Shown: in pieces, positions 7,178-14,818 of the stretch
How the letters are laid out: the number at the start of each line of letters is the position of its first letter
How positions within the stretch are numbered: the first letter of the stretch is position 1
Notes under the pieces: generated by a model
The model's database searches: none
What the model was told of the DNA's origin: nothing
Seen by the model: only the letters and a program-made list of their open reading frames with translations
Made by a program: the position numbers and the translations under genes
Assembly: GCA_043806395.1 (NCBI GenBank)
Contig: JAZDHC010000131.1
Location: forward strand, 1 to 28,899
Direction: 5' to 3'
Source: CG2-30-40-21 sp043806395
GTDB lineage: Bacteria > UBA9089 > CG2-30-40-21
Length of the DNA: 28,899 bases

Positions 7178-8755
7178 TTAGAACAATATTCCTAATACAG
7201 CAGAAACCAATAACTTGGCAGGGATTTCCTTATCATCTATGGTGGTGCTGTCCGAGCTTAGGGCACCAGCCATATCAAAGTGCATATAACACATGTTAAC
7301 TCCAGCGCCCAGTGTGTAAGCCATTTTTGAAGACTCCTCAGCCATGTTTTTACATATGCCCACCCTTAACGGAATATTAAAGTACTTGCGGTTGATGATA
7401 TTTATTTCCGTACCAAGAGCAAGCTGTTGCGAATCAAAGCCATTCACCGCTGTTTTATTTTTGGTGGCATCTATATCAAGTGCCAGATTCCAGAACTTAG
7501 CAGGTTGCAGTGCAAAACCCAATCGAGCCTGCCTGTCCAACCTATATGTTCCTCCCACGCTGTCAGGGCGGTCAAACTTTGGACTGTTTATATTCCTTAT
7601 AACAAGACCCACTTTGGGATTCATTGGAAGTTCAGGATATTTCTTGTTCACATCCCATAAGAATCCCAGGTCAATAGCCGGTGCCCAGCTTGATTTGGTG
7701 TCCAAATCAGTTTTGAAAGCATCGCCCGTATCAGATTTCTGCATGAACTGAAATCGGACATGACCAATATTGCCATTTATCATTTTCAGATTACCGCCTA
7801 TTGATAACCCGTCCAAAAATTTCATGAATTTGCCGTAGCCAAAGGCTATTTCAGCAAAAGAAGCCGAGTCTATGCTAAGATTGGACTGGTTGTTGGTGTA
7901 GGAATTGCCTGATATCGCACTCTCTATAATAGGCTTAGCATCAACCGCATAGGTGGCAAGCTGGTTGGCTGCGTCAGTAACCTGTGCTGGGGTAAGTCCG
8001 TTGGTTATCGCCTGATTAACAAGGGCATTTGCCAGTGTGGTGTCGTTTGTGATGCCACTATTTTGAGCGGTTATGCCGGTGATAGTGCCACAAATAAGCC
8101 TTGAAATAGCATCTAACCCTCCCAATTTAGTAATTGCTGTAGCAATGGTATTTCTCGCGGCATTATATGATAAGTCGGTTGGAGTTCCAGCTGACACGCC
8201 ACTCATCGTAATACCGCCACTTGTTGTTCCTGTGGTTGTTATTGCCCCCAACCCAATATTTTTCACATCCACGAACGGATTCAGCCCTATGGTGGTGAAA
8301 TTATTCACAGACACAGCCACCTTTGAGAGCTTGAAATTGGCACCGACTGCTACTTCAAACATTGCTCCTTTTCCTGGATCGTTCATGTCGTCAAGAAGCG
8401 TCAGGGTTTTTACAAATGCTGATATCTGGCTGGCATTTGTGGCACTGCCGTTTTTTTGGGCGGTATTAATTTCTGTAAATTGTGATGCCATGTCACCTAT
8501 GGCACTGGCGTTTTTCATCACATCGCCGGTCATTTCCACGCCAGCGGTTATTGGAAGTTCCATGCCGGAAACAGTGTCTGAAGATGCCATAGCAAGCCCA
8601 CCCGGGTTCCAGTATTGTGCTATTGGACCCTGTGCTACTGCCACAAAGGCACCACCCATACCCATAGGCCGAGTACCTAATGTCTGCCATTGCTCAGCAC
8701 CCGCAGAACAGGCACACGAAACAATAATCGCTACCGTTAATATGCTCTTTTTCAT
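7178..8755 (-). CDS. TraF/PorV-like outer-membrane beta-barrel protein
   Basis: This is a predicted outer-membrane barrel of the family often annotated as conjugal transfer TraF or PorV/UPF0164. A 20-residue signal peptide ends SAGA. The next residues, LGTRPMGMGGAFVAVAQGP and QYWNPGGLA, are the characteristic N-terminal block of this family. The middle (about 75-290) is Ala/Thr/Asn-rich and looks like an inserted helical region. The C-terminal half has alternating strand-like segments and ends in a short hydrophobic strand (VSAVLGILF), as barrels do. Length is 525 aa. AGGAGG lies close before the ATG. It sits between the two cheW genes and the chemoreceptor on the same strand, though nothing else links it to chemotaxis. 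The name TraF here does not imply conjugation. Confidence 0.8.
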   Translation of the reverse strand: MKKSILTVAIIVSCACSAGAEQWQTLGTRPMGMGGAFVAVAQGPIAQYWNPGGLAMASSDTVSGMELPITAGVEMTGDVMKNASAIGDMASQFTEINTAQKNGSATNASQISAFVKTLTLLDDMNDPGKGAMFEVAVGANFKLSKVAVSVNNFTTIGLNPFVDVKNIGLGAITTTGTTSGGITMSGVSAGTPTDLSYNAARNTIATAITKLGGLDAISRLICGTITGITAQNSGITNDTTLANALVNQAITNGLTPAQVTDAANQLATYAVDAKPIIESAISGNSYTNNQSNLSIDSASFAEIAFGYGKFMKFLDGLSIGGNLKMINGNIGHVRFQFMQKSDTGDAFKTDLDTKSSWAPAIDLGFLWDVNKKYPELPMNPKVGLVIRNINSPKFDRPDSVGGTYRLDRQARLGFALQPAKFWNLALDIDATKNKTAVNGFDSQQLALGTEINIINRKYFNIPLRVGICKNMAEESSKMAYTLGAGVNMCYMHFDMAGALSSDSTTIDDKEIPAKLLVSAVLGILF

Positions 8756-8843
8756 TAAACCCTCCTCGTGATATTTTGTAATGGAGGGCGAGTTTTCTAT
8801 CCCGCCAAATGGCGAACAAAAATGTCCGCCCTCCGTTTATAAC

Positions 8844-9242
8844 TCATTCCAACCCATTCAGATCCACCAGCAATCTTAATTTATCACCTTCTTTTACCGC
8901 ACCCCAAAAGCATTTCACACGAACCAACGACTGTATCAGTTTTGGCAATTCCTTTATCTGTGCTGGCTCAATCTTTTTTATCTCTGAGACATTATCCACC
9001 ACCACAGCTTTTTCTATCCCGTTTATTCGGCTAATAATAATATTCTTTTTTCCCAAAACCGTAGGGGTAATCCCAAAATCATCCTCTATCCCAAACAGGG
9101 CAGAGAGATAGACCACATCCAGATCCCTATCCCTGAATAAGAACCGATGCCCAATCATCTGTGGGGCATCAAATATCTCCAACACATCTTCAAGTTTTAT
9201 GCCAAAATGAATATTTCCAACACTAAATAAGACAAATTCCAT
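8844..9242 (-). CDS. CheW-like adaptor, short and divergent
   Basis: A single CheW-type SH3-like fold of 132 residues, starting MEFVLFSVGNIHFGIKLEDV and keeping the hydrophobic pattern of CheW strands. It lacks the clear GVINLRG-type loop of a standard CheW. CheW domains bridge receptors and CheA. Its ATG overlaps the stop of the upstream cheW by one base (TAATG), so the two are very likely translationally coupled and act together. The divergence suggests it serves a distinct receptor or CheA contact, which is inference. Confidence 0.8.
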   Translation of the reverse strand: MEFVLFSVGNIHFGIKLEDVLEIFDAPQMIGHRFLFRDRDLDVVYLSALFGIEDDFGITPTVLGKKNIIISRINGIEKAVVVDNVSEIKKIEPAQIKELPKLIQSLVRVKCFWGAVKEGDKLRLLVDLNGLE

Positions 9243-9715
9243 TATTTTTTACTCTCTTCTACACTAACCATATGAATGTCAAGAATACCAATGAGCTTTT
9301 CCTCTATTCTTACCTCACCAATGACATACCTTGTTTTTCTTTTATCCATGGTTATAGGAACTGCAACTATTTCACTTGTCGGTACAACCACCATATCGGC
9401 AATATTATCAACTAATGCCCCAAGCCCTGTAGAGACATTTTCTACCTCAACAATTATTATACGACTCTCCTCAGTTATCTCACTCTTGCCAAGTCCAAGC
9501 AACTCTTTGATATCCAGAATAGGTATAATCATTCCCCGATGATTTATTACACCAACCACGAAACTGGCTGTGCCAGGCACCCATGTTATCTTGGAAATCT
9601 TTATTATCTCCCTGATTCCTTCTATCTTTAGCCCATACCAATTATTAGCCAATTGAAAGGTGAGCAATTGAATTTTTTCATCTACTTCACTTATTATTTC
9701 TGATTCTCGTATCAA
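9242..9715 (-). CDS. cheW: Chemotaxis coupling protein CheW
   Basis: A standard CheW adaptor that couples chemoreceptors to CheA under the inner membrane. The protein is one CheW domain with the hallmark block LLTFQLANNWYGLKIEGIRE, the loop VVGVINHRGMIIPILDIKELL and a C-terminal VRIEEKLIGILDI. I chose TTG 9715 as start because AAGGGGG lies six bases upstream. The frame is open to 9772, but that extra 19 residues would translate a TAGGCTGT repeat. With this start the protein has 157 aa, the normal size. It is first of the chemosensory run and overlaps the second cheW by one base. Confidence 0.9.
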   Translation of the reverse strand: MIRESEIISEVDEKIQLLTFQLANNWYGLKIEGIREIIKISKITWVPGTASFVVGVINHRGMIIPILDIKELLGLGKSEITEESRIIIVEVENVSTGLGALVDNIADMVVVPTSEIVAVPITMDKRKTRYVIGEVRIEEKLIGILDIHMVSVEESKK

Positions 9716-9732
9716 TCTACACCCCCTTGTGT

Positions 9733-9829
9733 TTAGGCTGTAGGTTTTTAGTGAACGGACACGGCACACCAAGAACCTTCTGAGTATTATTTCTTCCTAC
9801 AGCCTATAGCCTAAAAGTCTACAGCCTAC
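9733..9829. repeat. TAGGCTGT-family units between scpB and cheW
   Basis: TTTAGGCTGTAGG-type units occur near 9733-9749 in plus orientation and at 9797-9829 in inverse orientation, giving another inverted pair around about 50 bases. The right-hand array begins a few bases after the scpB stop. It probably separates the scpB group from the chemosensory group, but no intrinsic terminator is visible. Confidence 0.55.
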
Positions 9830-9833
9830 TCCC

Positions 9834-10367
9834 CTACCCCACCATTTCCACCTTTTTATCTGAAGAAATTGGTGGTAAATAAGATATATCTGACAAACCA
9901 AAGCATTTCAAGAATTCCTTAGTTGTACCATACAAAAATGGATGACCCGGTACATCCTTTCGTCCAACAACCCTGGCTAATCTCTTTTCTAACAGCTTCT
10001 GTATTTGAGCCACAGAATTTACACCGCGAACAAATTCTATCTCAGCCTTGGTTACAGGCTGATTATAAGCAATAACTGCTAAGGCTTCAAGTGCCCCAAG
10101 TGAAAGTTTATCATTATTTGGAGAGCTTGAAAGCTTTTTTATCCAGCAGGCATATTGAGGGTTTGTACACATTTGAACCCCTCCTGCTATATCCAATATC
10201 ATCAGCCCCCGTTCCTGATACTCATCCTGAAGCTGTTTTATAATACTTTCCATTACCGGAATATCTGTGTCAACTATTTGGGCTATTTTTTTCAGACTCA
10301 AAGGCTCTCCACTGACAAACAATAAGCACTCTACCCGATTTTTGAGCTCTTTGATCTCTGAAATCAT
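9834..10367 (-). CDS. scpB: Segregation and condensation protein B
   Basis: ScpB is the winged-helix kleisin-associated subunit that works with ScpA and SMC in chromosome compaction and segregation. The family signature is clear: ECLLFVSGEPLSLKKIAQI at the N-terminus, then SLGALEALAVIAYNQPVTKA, EIEFVRGVNS and the second winged-helix block GRKDVPGHPFLYGTTKEFLK. Length (177 aa) is typical. Its ATG follows directly on the TAA of the upstream small membrane protein, so the two are coupled. No scpA is visible in the window; it usually neighbours scpB, so it must lie elsewhere in this genome. Confidence 0.95.
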   Translation of the reverse strand: MISEIKELKNRVECLLFVSGEPLSLKKIAQIVDTDIPVMESIIKQLQDEYQERGLMILDIAGGVQMCTNPQYACWIKKLSSSPNNDKLSLGALEALAVIAYNQPVTKAEIEFVRGVNSVAQIQKLLEKRLARVVGRKDVPGHPFLYGTTKEFLKCFGLSDISYLPPISSDKKVEMVG

Positions 10368-10616
10368 TTATGTTTCCCCATTTTTTTGCGGATTTTCCCT
10401 AAATTTCTGGACCACCTTTCCTGCCATCAGTGCTCCCAGCACCCACACAGCGGTCTCTGGAACATCCACCAGATAAAACTGTCCCTTCGAATTAACCCCA
10501 GCATAGATTGTTTTGATCGTCCACACAACAAACATCCCAATTGCCCAGATGAGAAATGCCAGCCGAGTGGAAGAAAATATACCCTTCTCGTCCTGCAAAA
10601 ATTGAAGAATCTTCAT
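10368..10616 (-). CDS. Small two-TM membrane protein, unknown function
   Basis: This 82-residue protein has two hydrophobic segments, about residues 19-40 (LAFLIWAIGMFVVWTIKTIY) and 52-66 (PETAVWVLGALMAGKVV), with a charged C-terminal tail. I do not recognise a family with confidence. The layout (short polar N-terminus, two TM helices, basic tail) resembles small holin-like or phage-derived membrane proteins. GGAGGAGG lies 10 bases before the ATG. Its stop abuts the scpB start, which points to co-translation. It is likely real because of the ribosome site and tight spacing. Confidence 0.7.
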   Translation of the reverse strand: MKILQFLQDEKGIFSSTRLAFLIWAIGMFVVWTIKTIYAGVNSKGQFYLVDVPETAVWVLGALMAGKVVQKFRENPQKNGET

Positions 10617-10654
10617 AACCTGCGTACCTCCTCCGTATATGAAAGATTTGTCCC

Positions 10655-10882
10655 TTAATGACAGCTACCACATGCCTTTGTTGAACAACTTGTACAACCA
10701 GATCCTGATGAGGCTGAGGATGAAACAAACCTTGACCCAGCAGGCTTAAAGCCAAAAAGGGACAACAGTTTCTTCAACTCTCCTGAGCCGCACTGGGGGC
10801 ATTGGATCACTTCATTTGAAGACATAACCAATGTCTCGAATTTCTTTGTACACTTTAAGCATTGATACTCAAATATCGGCAT
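10655..10882 (-). CDS. FmdB-family zinc-ribbon protein
   Basis: This 75-residue protein belongs to the FmdB/CxxC-CxxC regulatory family. The N-terminus MPIFEYQCLKCTKKFE is diagnostic, with zinc ligands CLKC (about 8-11) and CPQC (about 28-31). The tail is rich in Ser, Gly and Cys (SGCTSCSTKACGSCH), also common in the family. FmdB-like proteins are assumed to bind zinc, and their role is mostly unknown. GGAGAAAAATAA precedes the ATG. It lies upstream of the small membrane protein and scpB on the same strand. Confidence 0.88.
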   Translation of the reverse strand: MPIFEYQCLKCTKKFETLVMSSNEVIQCPQCGSGELKKLLSLFGFKPAGSRFVSSSASSGSGCTSCSTKACGSCH

Positions 10883-10966
10883 TTATTTTTCTCCAACATT
10901 CATTAGAAACTGAAACAAAATAACTGAAATCTGCCAATTTATGCCCTCGCTGAGTATATGAGAGAC

Positions 10967-11659
10967 TTACACTACCTCTATCCCTACCTCTTCGCAGGTT
11001 CTTACCATATCCCTGCTTTTGTCTAAGGTAACAAACACTTTTGTTGGATTAACAAGTCCAAATTTCTGTCTGGCTAATTCTGCTTTATCGTTGAATCGCA
11101 ATACATCCTCTTCCTCTGCATAAGATTTTACCTCGAAAATGATTGATTCTCCATTGTAACCATACAAATCTATCTCATAACTTCTACCTTTTGGTCCAAT
11201 CAATCCCTCATCATCCAATATCTTTTCTCGTAATTTAAGACTTTCAGGCTTAATATCCTTTCGTTTTAGTGCAACCCTTAAAGTTCCAGCAACAGCATCT
11301 TCAAGACTCCTACCAGCCCTTCTCTGAAAACCACCTACAACTGTTCCGACCCAATCCTTTTGATCCTCAAATTGCTTATCCATAGCATCAAATCGTTTGT
11401 CCACAGCATCAAATCGTTTGTCCACAGCCTCAAATCGTTTATCCATATCTTGTTGCATAGCATCAAATCGTTTGTTTGTCTCTTCTCTGGACAGTCGCAT
11501 CTCTTCCAATATCTGCCTTAAATCATCCTTTGTGGCAAATGTCTCTGTCAATATTCCATAAAGTTCTCCACGAAATTGCCTATTTTTTTTCAGCAACACA
11601 GGTAAAATACTAAGAATATGTTCTTCTTCTTCTCTATTATTTACTAATGACATTGCCAT
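10967..11659 (-). CDS. Coiled-coil plus PD-(D/E)XK nuclease-like protein (DUF3782 type)
   Basis: The N-terminal half (about 1-100) is helical and contains a repeated seven-residue unit, KRFDAVD/KRFDAMD, predicted to form a coiled coil. The C-terminal half (about 105-230) has the PD-(D/E)XK pattern: E120, D164 in YEIDLYGYNG, and E176-V-K178 in IIFEVKSY. This architecture matches DUF3782 proteins, frequent in cyanobacteria and candidate phyla, whose substrates are unknown. ATG 11659 is preferred because AGGAGG lies six bases upstream; the frame extends to 11713 without support. The repeat units are also near-identical in DNA (11385-11447), so the coiled coil can probably change length by slippage. 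Confidence 0.8.
   Translation of the reverse strand: MAMSLVNNREEEEHILSILPVLLKKNRQFRGELYGILTETFATKDDLRQILEEMRLSREETNKRFDAMQQDMDKRFEAVDKRFDAVDKRFDAMDKQFEDQKDWVGTVVGGFQRRAGRSLEDAVAGTLRVALKRKDIKPESLKLREKILDDEGLIGPKGRSYEIDLYGYNGESIIFEVKSYAEEEDVLRFNDKAELARQKFGLVNPTKVFVTLDKSRDMVRTCEEVGIEVV
11385..11447. repeat. Three 21-bp tandem repeats in the coiled-coil gene
   Basis: Units at 11385-11405 and 11406-11426 are identical; 11427-11447 differs at a few bases. A partial fourth starts near 11459. Each unit encodes one heptad, so gain or loss keeps the frame and the coiled-coil register. Confidence 0.8.
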
Positions 11660-11788
11660 AACTTGCCTCCTCTGTAATTTGCAACAATTACCTGTAATAT
11701 ACTCCTGTTGCACTTGCTACTGGCATGTGCGTCCTGTGTTTCAACAAGTTATCGTTTCTTGACCAAAATTAATTCACGAGGTCTGATA

Positions 11789-12277
11789 TTAATCAATATT
11801 AATCAATCTTCCCTTTATCTTCTTCCCATTTACCTCTATTATCCCAAAACTTCGATATGGAGCAAAAACTGTATCTGTTGGGCTGCCAGGGTTAAAGAAT
11901 AAGATATTACCCTCCTGACGACATTCAGGCACATGGGTATGACCATAAACGATACAATCTACATCATCAGGAAAATCATTTTTTATCCGTGAGGCTAATC
12001 CTATCTTTGAGCCAATGCCATGAATTAATCCAATTTTTACATTCTCAACTTCTACGATTCTTTTCTCTTCCAGTCGTTCCCTTGTCTCAGGCTTATCCAT
12101 ATTTCCATAGACAGCCACAACCTTCGCCAATTTTTCTAATTCCCTTAACACATCCATGGTAAGAATATCACCGGCATGAAGAATTAGGTCTACTTTAGAA
12201 AATTCCTGAATTAAAATGGACGGCAAGGAATGTGCCCTTGCCGGAATATGTGTGTCTGATGTTATTCCTATTTTCAT
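11789..12277 (-). CDS. MJ0936/YfcE-family metallophosphodiesterase
   Basis: A single-domain calcineurin-like phosphoesterase of 162 residues. All metal-binding motifs are visible: D8 and H10 in SDTHIPAR, D37 in HAGD, N59 in YGNMD, H86 in LIHG, and H113/H115 in YGHTH. The NPGSPT block near the C-terminus is typical of the YfcE/MJ0936 group, which hydrolyses phosphodiesters such as bis-pNPP with Mn/Ni in vitro; cellular substrates are mostly unknown. It is headed by its own promoter-like sequence at 12441-12469. The stop is followed by a short gap before the DUF3782-type gene. Confidence 0.9.
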   Translation of the reverse strand: MKIGITSDTHIPARAHSLPSILIQEFSKVDLILHAGDILTMDVLRELEKLAKVVAVYGNMDKPETRERLEEKRIVEVENVKIGLIHGIGSKIGLASRIKNDFPDDVDCIVYGHTHVPECRQEGNILFFNPGSPTDTVFAPYRSFGIIEVNGKKIKGRLINID

Positions 12278-12313
12278 TAAAAAAATTTCTTCCTTTATTT
12301 GTACAATTACACA

Positions 12314-12434
12314 AATTATTCAGGCTGTAGACTGAGGGCTGTTAGTCTTACAGACGGACTGCGTTAACAAATCCATGTTTTTCGTTTCTTTACCCTACAG
12401 TCTAAACACCTACAGCCTATCTACCTGAATAATT
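12314..12434. repeat. 121-bp repeat unit with 11-bp perfect terminal inverted repeats
   Basis: AATTATTCAGG (12314-12324) is inverted exactly at 12424-12434. Each end is followed inward by a TAGGCTGT-type unit (12321-12345 and 12392-12421). There is no ORF. It sits in the 5' leader of the phosphodiesterase gene, between promoter and start codon. Confidence 0.7.
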
Positions 12435-12440
12435 ACTATT

Positions 12441-12469
12441 AATTTACCATATTTTCAAGAGAAAGTCAA
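12441..12469 (-). promoter_or_regulatory. Sigma-70-type promoter for the phosphodiesterase gene
   Basis: On the minus strand, TTGACT (12469-12464) and TAAATT (12446-12441) are separated by exactly 17 bases. The leader to ATG 12277 would be about 155 bases and would include the 12314-12434 repeat. Prediction from consensus only. Confidence 0.55.
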
Positions 12470-12503
12470 GCATGATTTCATGTTCTTTTGATAAAAACAC
12501 ATG

Positions 12504-12529
12504 AATATTATACATAACGGTATAATATT
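12504..12529. promoter_or_regulatory. Perfect 10-bp palindrome, operator-like
   Basis: AATATTATAC (12504-12513) and GTATAATATT (12520-12529) are perfect inverted arms around six bases. Each arm contains a TATAAT-like hexamer, so it could be an operator or overlapping divergent -10 elements. It lies just upstream of the 12441-12469 promoter. The remaining bases to 12612 hold no gene that I can support. Confidence 0.45.
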
Positions 12530-12612
12530 GGATGCCAAGGCTACACATGGGCTGAAAGACAATCATCTTCCAATGCTGCAATATACACCTATTGACTCAG
12601 TTCTGTCTGAAA

Positions 12613-12634
12613 GCGGCAGCAAGTAAGCTACCGC
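12613..12634 (-). terminator. GC-rich hairpin after purA, possible terminator
   Basis: GCGGCAGC (12613-12620) and GCTACCGC (12627-12634) pair at 7 of 8 positions with a 6-base loop, 10 bases beyond the purA stop. On the minus strand it is followed by only TTT, so termination would be weak. The sequence is also typical of a dispersed GGCAGC palindromic repeat. Confidence 0.4.
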
Positions 12635-12644
12635 ACTCCAAATA

Positions 12645-13895
12645 TTACACCCATACCGTTTGACTCCGTTCTGCCCCCACAGACACAAGTTCAATCGGTG
12701 TCTCTACCAAATCGCTGCATCTTTTCAGATAATCCTTTGCCTGAGGAGGAAATTCATCAAAAGATCTGACATTGGTGATATCTTGTTTCCATCCGGGCAA
12801 CTCTTCATACACTGGTTCACAACCATTCAAGACACTCAGGGAATGGGGGAAATCCTTTATAACCTGTCCCTTATATTTATAGCCAACGCATATTTTTATT
12901 GTGTCAAGATGAGAGAGGACATCAAGTTTGGTGATGGCAAGGCTACTAAAACCATTTATTCTGGCAGAATACCTTAAGGCAACCGCATCAAACCAGCCGC
13001 ATCTTCGAGGTCTTCCTGTGGTAGCACCATACTCATTCCCTTTTTCTCTCATATCCTCCCCAAACTCCCCATGTAGCTCTGTTGGGAATGGACCCTCTCC
13101 AACCCTGGTAGAGTAAGCCTTTGTTATTCCTATTATTTTATCGAGCTTATTAGGTGGTATTCCTGTGCCTGTACATACCCCGCCAACCGAGGCATTGGAT
13201 GATGTTACGAAAGGATAGGTACCATAATCAATATCTAAGAGTGTACCTTGTGCCCCTTCAAAAAGGATCTTTTTCCCTTCCTTCAATGCCTCAGACAGAA
13301 AAAGGGCAGTATCCTTAATATATTCCTTCAGTATCTCGCCAAATGCAAGATATTCTTCGCTAATCTTTTTATAGTCAAAGTTATCTCCTAATCTGTAAGC
13401 CTTCATCATCAAATTTCTTTTCAACTTTTCTTCAAATACATCTATATCCAACAGGTCAATTGCCCGTATCCCATGCCGACCTATTTTATCCTCATAGGCA
13501 GGACCTACCCCACGCATGGTTGTGCCTATTTTGTATTCCTTTTCAGATGCAGAATCTAAATGAAGATGATATGGCATGATTATGTGAGTCATTTCACTGA
13601 TATATACCCTGCCCTTAACACTTATTCCTTTTTCCTTCAGATATTCCAACTCCTTTAAGAATGCCTCCGGATTAAGAACGACCCCATGACCAATAACACA
13701 AATCTTATTTTCTCTCAAGATACCAGATGGGATTAAATGGAGAATAAATTCATTTTCATCAATAACAATGGTATGTCCCGCATTATTTCCCCCTTGATAC
13801 CGAACAATGATATCTGATTCCTGTGCAAAAATATCAATAATCTTTCCCTTTCCCTCATCACCCCATTGGGCACCAATAATAACCGTACTTGACAT
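12645..13895 (-). CDS. purA: Adenylosuccinate synthetase
   Basis: PurA joins IMP and aspartate using GTP to form adenylosuccinate, the first step from IMP to AMP in the cytoplasm. The N-terminal GTP-binding loop GAQWGDEGKGK (8-18) carries D13, and NNAGHT carries H41, the two catalytic residues. Further blocks are IGTTMRGVGPAYEDK, FEGAQGTLLDIDYGTYPFVT and the base-recognition region RVGEGPFPTEL followed by GRPRRCGWFD. Length (416 aa) is slightly short of the usual 425-430 but the C-terminal VSVGAERSQT is present. AAGGAG precedes ATG 13895, 12 bases after the stop of the MshEN gene, so the two share a transcript. Confidence 0.97.
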   Translation of the reverse strand: MSSTVIIGAQWGDEGKGKIIDIFAQESDIIVRYQGGNNAGHTIVIDENEFILHLIPSGILRENKICVIGHGVVLNPEAFLKELEYLKEKGISVKGRVYISEMTHIIMPYHLHLDSASEKEYKIGTTMRGVGPAYEDKIGRHGIRAIDLLDIDVFEEKLKRNLMMKAYRLGDNFDYKKISEEYLAFGEILKEYIKDTALFLSEALKEGKKILFEGAQGTLLDIDYGTYPFVTSSNASVGGVCTGTGIPPNKLDKIIGITKAYSTRVGEGPFPTELHGEFGEDMREKGNEYGATTGRPRRCGWFDAVALRYSARINGFSSLAITKLDVLSHLDTIKICVGYKYKGQVIKDFPHSLSVLNGCEPVYEELPGWKQDITNVRSFDEFPPQAKDYLKRCSDLVETPIELVSVGAERSQTVWV

Positions 13896-13907
13896 TGTAA
13901 CTCCTTT

Positions 13908-14597
13908 TTACTCTTCCTCATACTTCTGTACTTCTTTTACAAAAGCTGTTTTAACCTTTGTAAAATAATTTTGTGCTGTTTCAAGTGTCTGTGTTGCCTT
14001 TTTTTTATCAACACCACCATGCTTCCCTTGATAGGGCTTTTCCGAAACAACCGGAATTCTATGCACCTGACCAATCCCTGTTCTTCCGGTATGAACAAAC
14101 TTCATACCTTCCATCTCATGCTCTCGAAACTCTACGAAATTATCTAAATGCTTAGCTGCCTGAGCAAGATGATGGATGGCTGAATATGCATTCGCAAAAA
14201 CCTCTTCATAGTTATTCTTAGATAAGGATTCATTAGCCATCTCTATCCTTCGATTGGATGCCTCAATTCGCTTACCAGCATCCTGTTCCAATTCTAAACG
14301 AGAATGTATCAGGTCTGGATGCTTAGAATAAGTATGGGTTGTCTGCTTTTGAGTAATTATTTGAACATGCTCTTTTTGAAAAAGCTCAGGATGCTTCTGT
14401 TCACACCTTTCCACCATAAGCTCTACCTGATGACTCAAAAATTCTATCATGGTCACATCTGAAACAAACCCTAATCCCACCAAAACCCGACCAAGCCTAT
14501 AGCCTTCCTTTTTTTGTATTCTCAATGCCTTTTGCAACTGCTCCTCAGTGATTGTCCCTGCTTCAACGAGTAATTGCCCAATTTGTTTTTCAATCAT
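13908..14597 (-). CDS. Standalone MshEN-type (predicted c-di-GMP-binding) protein
   Basis: Residues about 4-60 contain two successive motifs of the MshEN domain: IGQLLVEAGTITEEQLQ..LRIQ, a five-residue spacer KKEGY, then RLGRVLVGLGF..FLSHQ. In T2SS/T4P ATPases this domain binds c-di-GMP. Here it is not attached to an ATPase; instead about 165 residues of charged, probably helical sequence follow (including NAYSAIHHLAQAAKHLDNF), which I do not recognise. The first motif begins QIG rather than RLG, so one ligand-contact arginine may be missing. ATG 14597 (229 aa) gives AGGAGG with six-base spacing; an ATG two codons earlier is too close. A consensus promoter lies upstream (14657-14685) and purA follows 12 bases downstream. 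Confidence 0.75.
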   Translation of the reverse strand: MIEKQIGQLLVEAGTITEEQLQKALRIQKKEGYRLGRVLVGLGFVSDVTMIEFLSHQVELMVERCEQKHPELFQKEHVQIITQKQTTHTYSKHPDLIHSRLELEQDAGKRIEASNRRIEMANESLSKNNYEEVFANAYSAIHHLAQAAKHLDNFVEFREHEMEGMKFVHTGRTGIGQVHRIPVVSEKPYQGKHGGVDKKKATQTLETAQNYFTKVKTAFVKEVQKYEEE

Positions 14598-14656
14598 CAG
14601 CATCCTCCTTTTCTATGCTTCAGGCATCTTTTCTGGTATAGCTGAGTAATTATATA

Positions 14657-14685
14657 ATTATATCATAGGAGCTGGTTAAAGTCAA
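14657..14685 (-). promoter_or_regulatory. Sigma-70 promoter for the MshEN-purA transcript
   Basis: On the minus strand, TTGACT (14685-14680) and TATAAT (14662-14657) have the ideal 17-base spacing. The leader to ATG 14597 would be about 50 bases. It diverges from the kinase promoter at 14697-14725, and the two -35 elements are only 11 bases apart. Confidence 0.75.
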
Positions 14686-14696
14686 ATAAATTTTTC

Positions 14697-14725
14697 TTGC
14701 AAAAAATCACCAATTGTGTTATAAT
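14697..14725 (+). promoter_or_regulatory. Sigma-70 promoter for the histidine kinase/regulator operon
   Basis: TTGCAA (14697-14702) and TATAAT (14720-14725) are separated by 17 bases. The leader to ATG 14900 would be about 165 bases and includes the repeat-derived hairpin at 14854-14883. Confidence 0.7.
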
Positions 14726-14818
14726 AAACTTATTGTATTTGCATTGAATGTACACAAATATTATATTAAACAATACAAGCTGTATGCAATAACTTCAAAA
14801 TGGCAGCAAAGTATAGTT

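Noticed and set aside
7178..8755. Evidence of a conjugation system from the TraF-like match
   Set aside because: The family name is historical. No other transfer gene, relaxase or oriT-like sequence is present, and the protein looks like an outer-membrane barrel.
9716..9772. 19-residue N-terminal extension of CheW
   Set aside because: It translates a TAGGCTGT repeat; TTG 9715 has AAGGGGG at good spacing and gives a normal-length CheW.
12530..12612. Possible small ORF MLQYTPIDSVLSESGSK between the palindrome and the purA 3' end
   Set aside because: It has no ribosome site, runs into a dispersed palindromic repeat and has only 17 codons.
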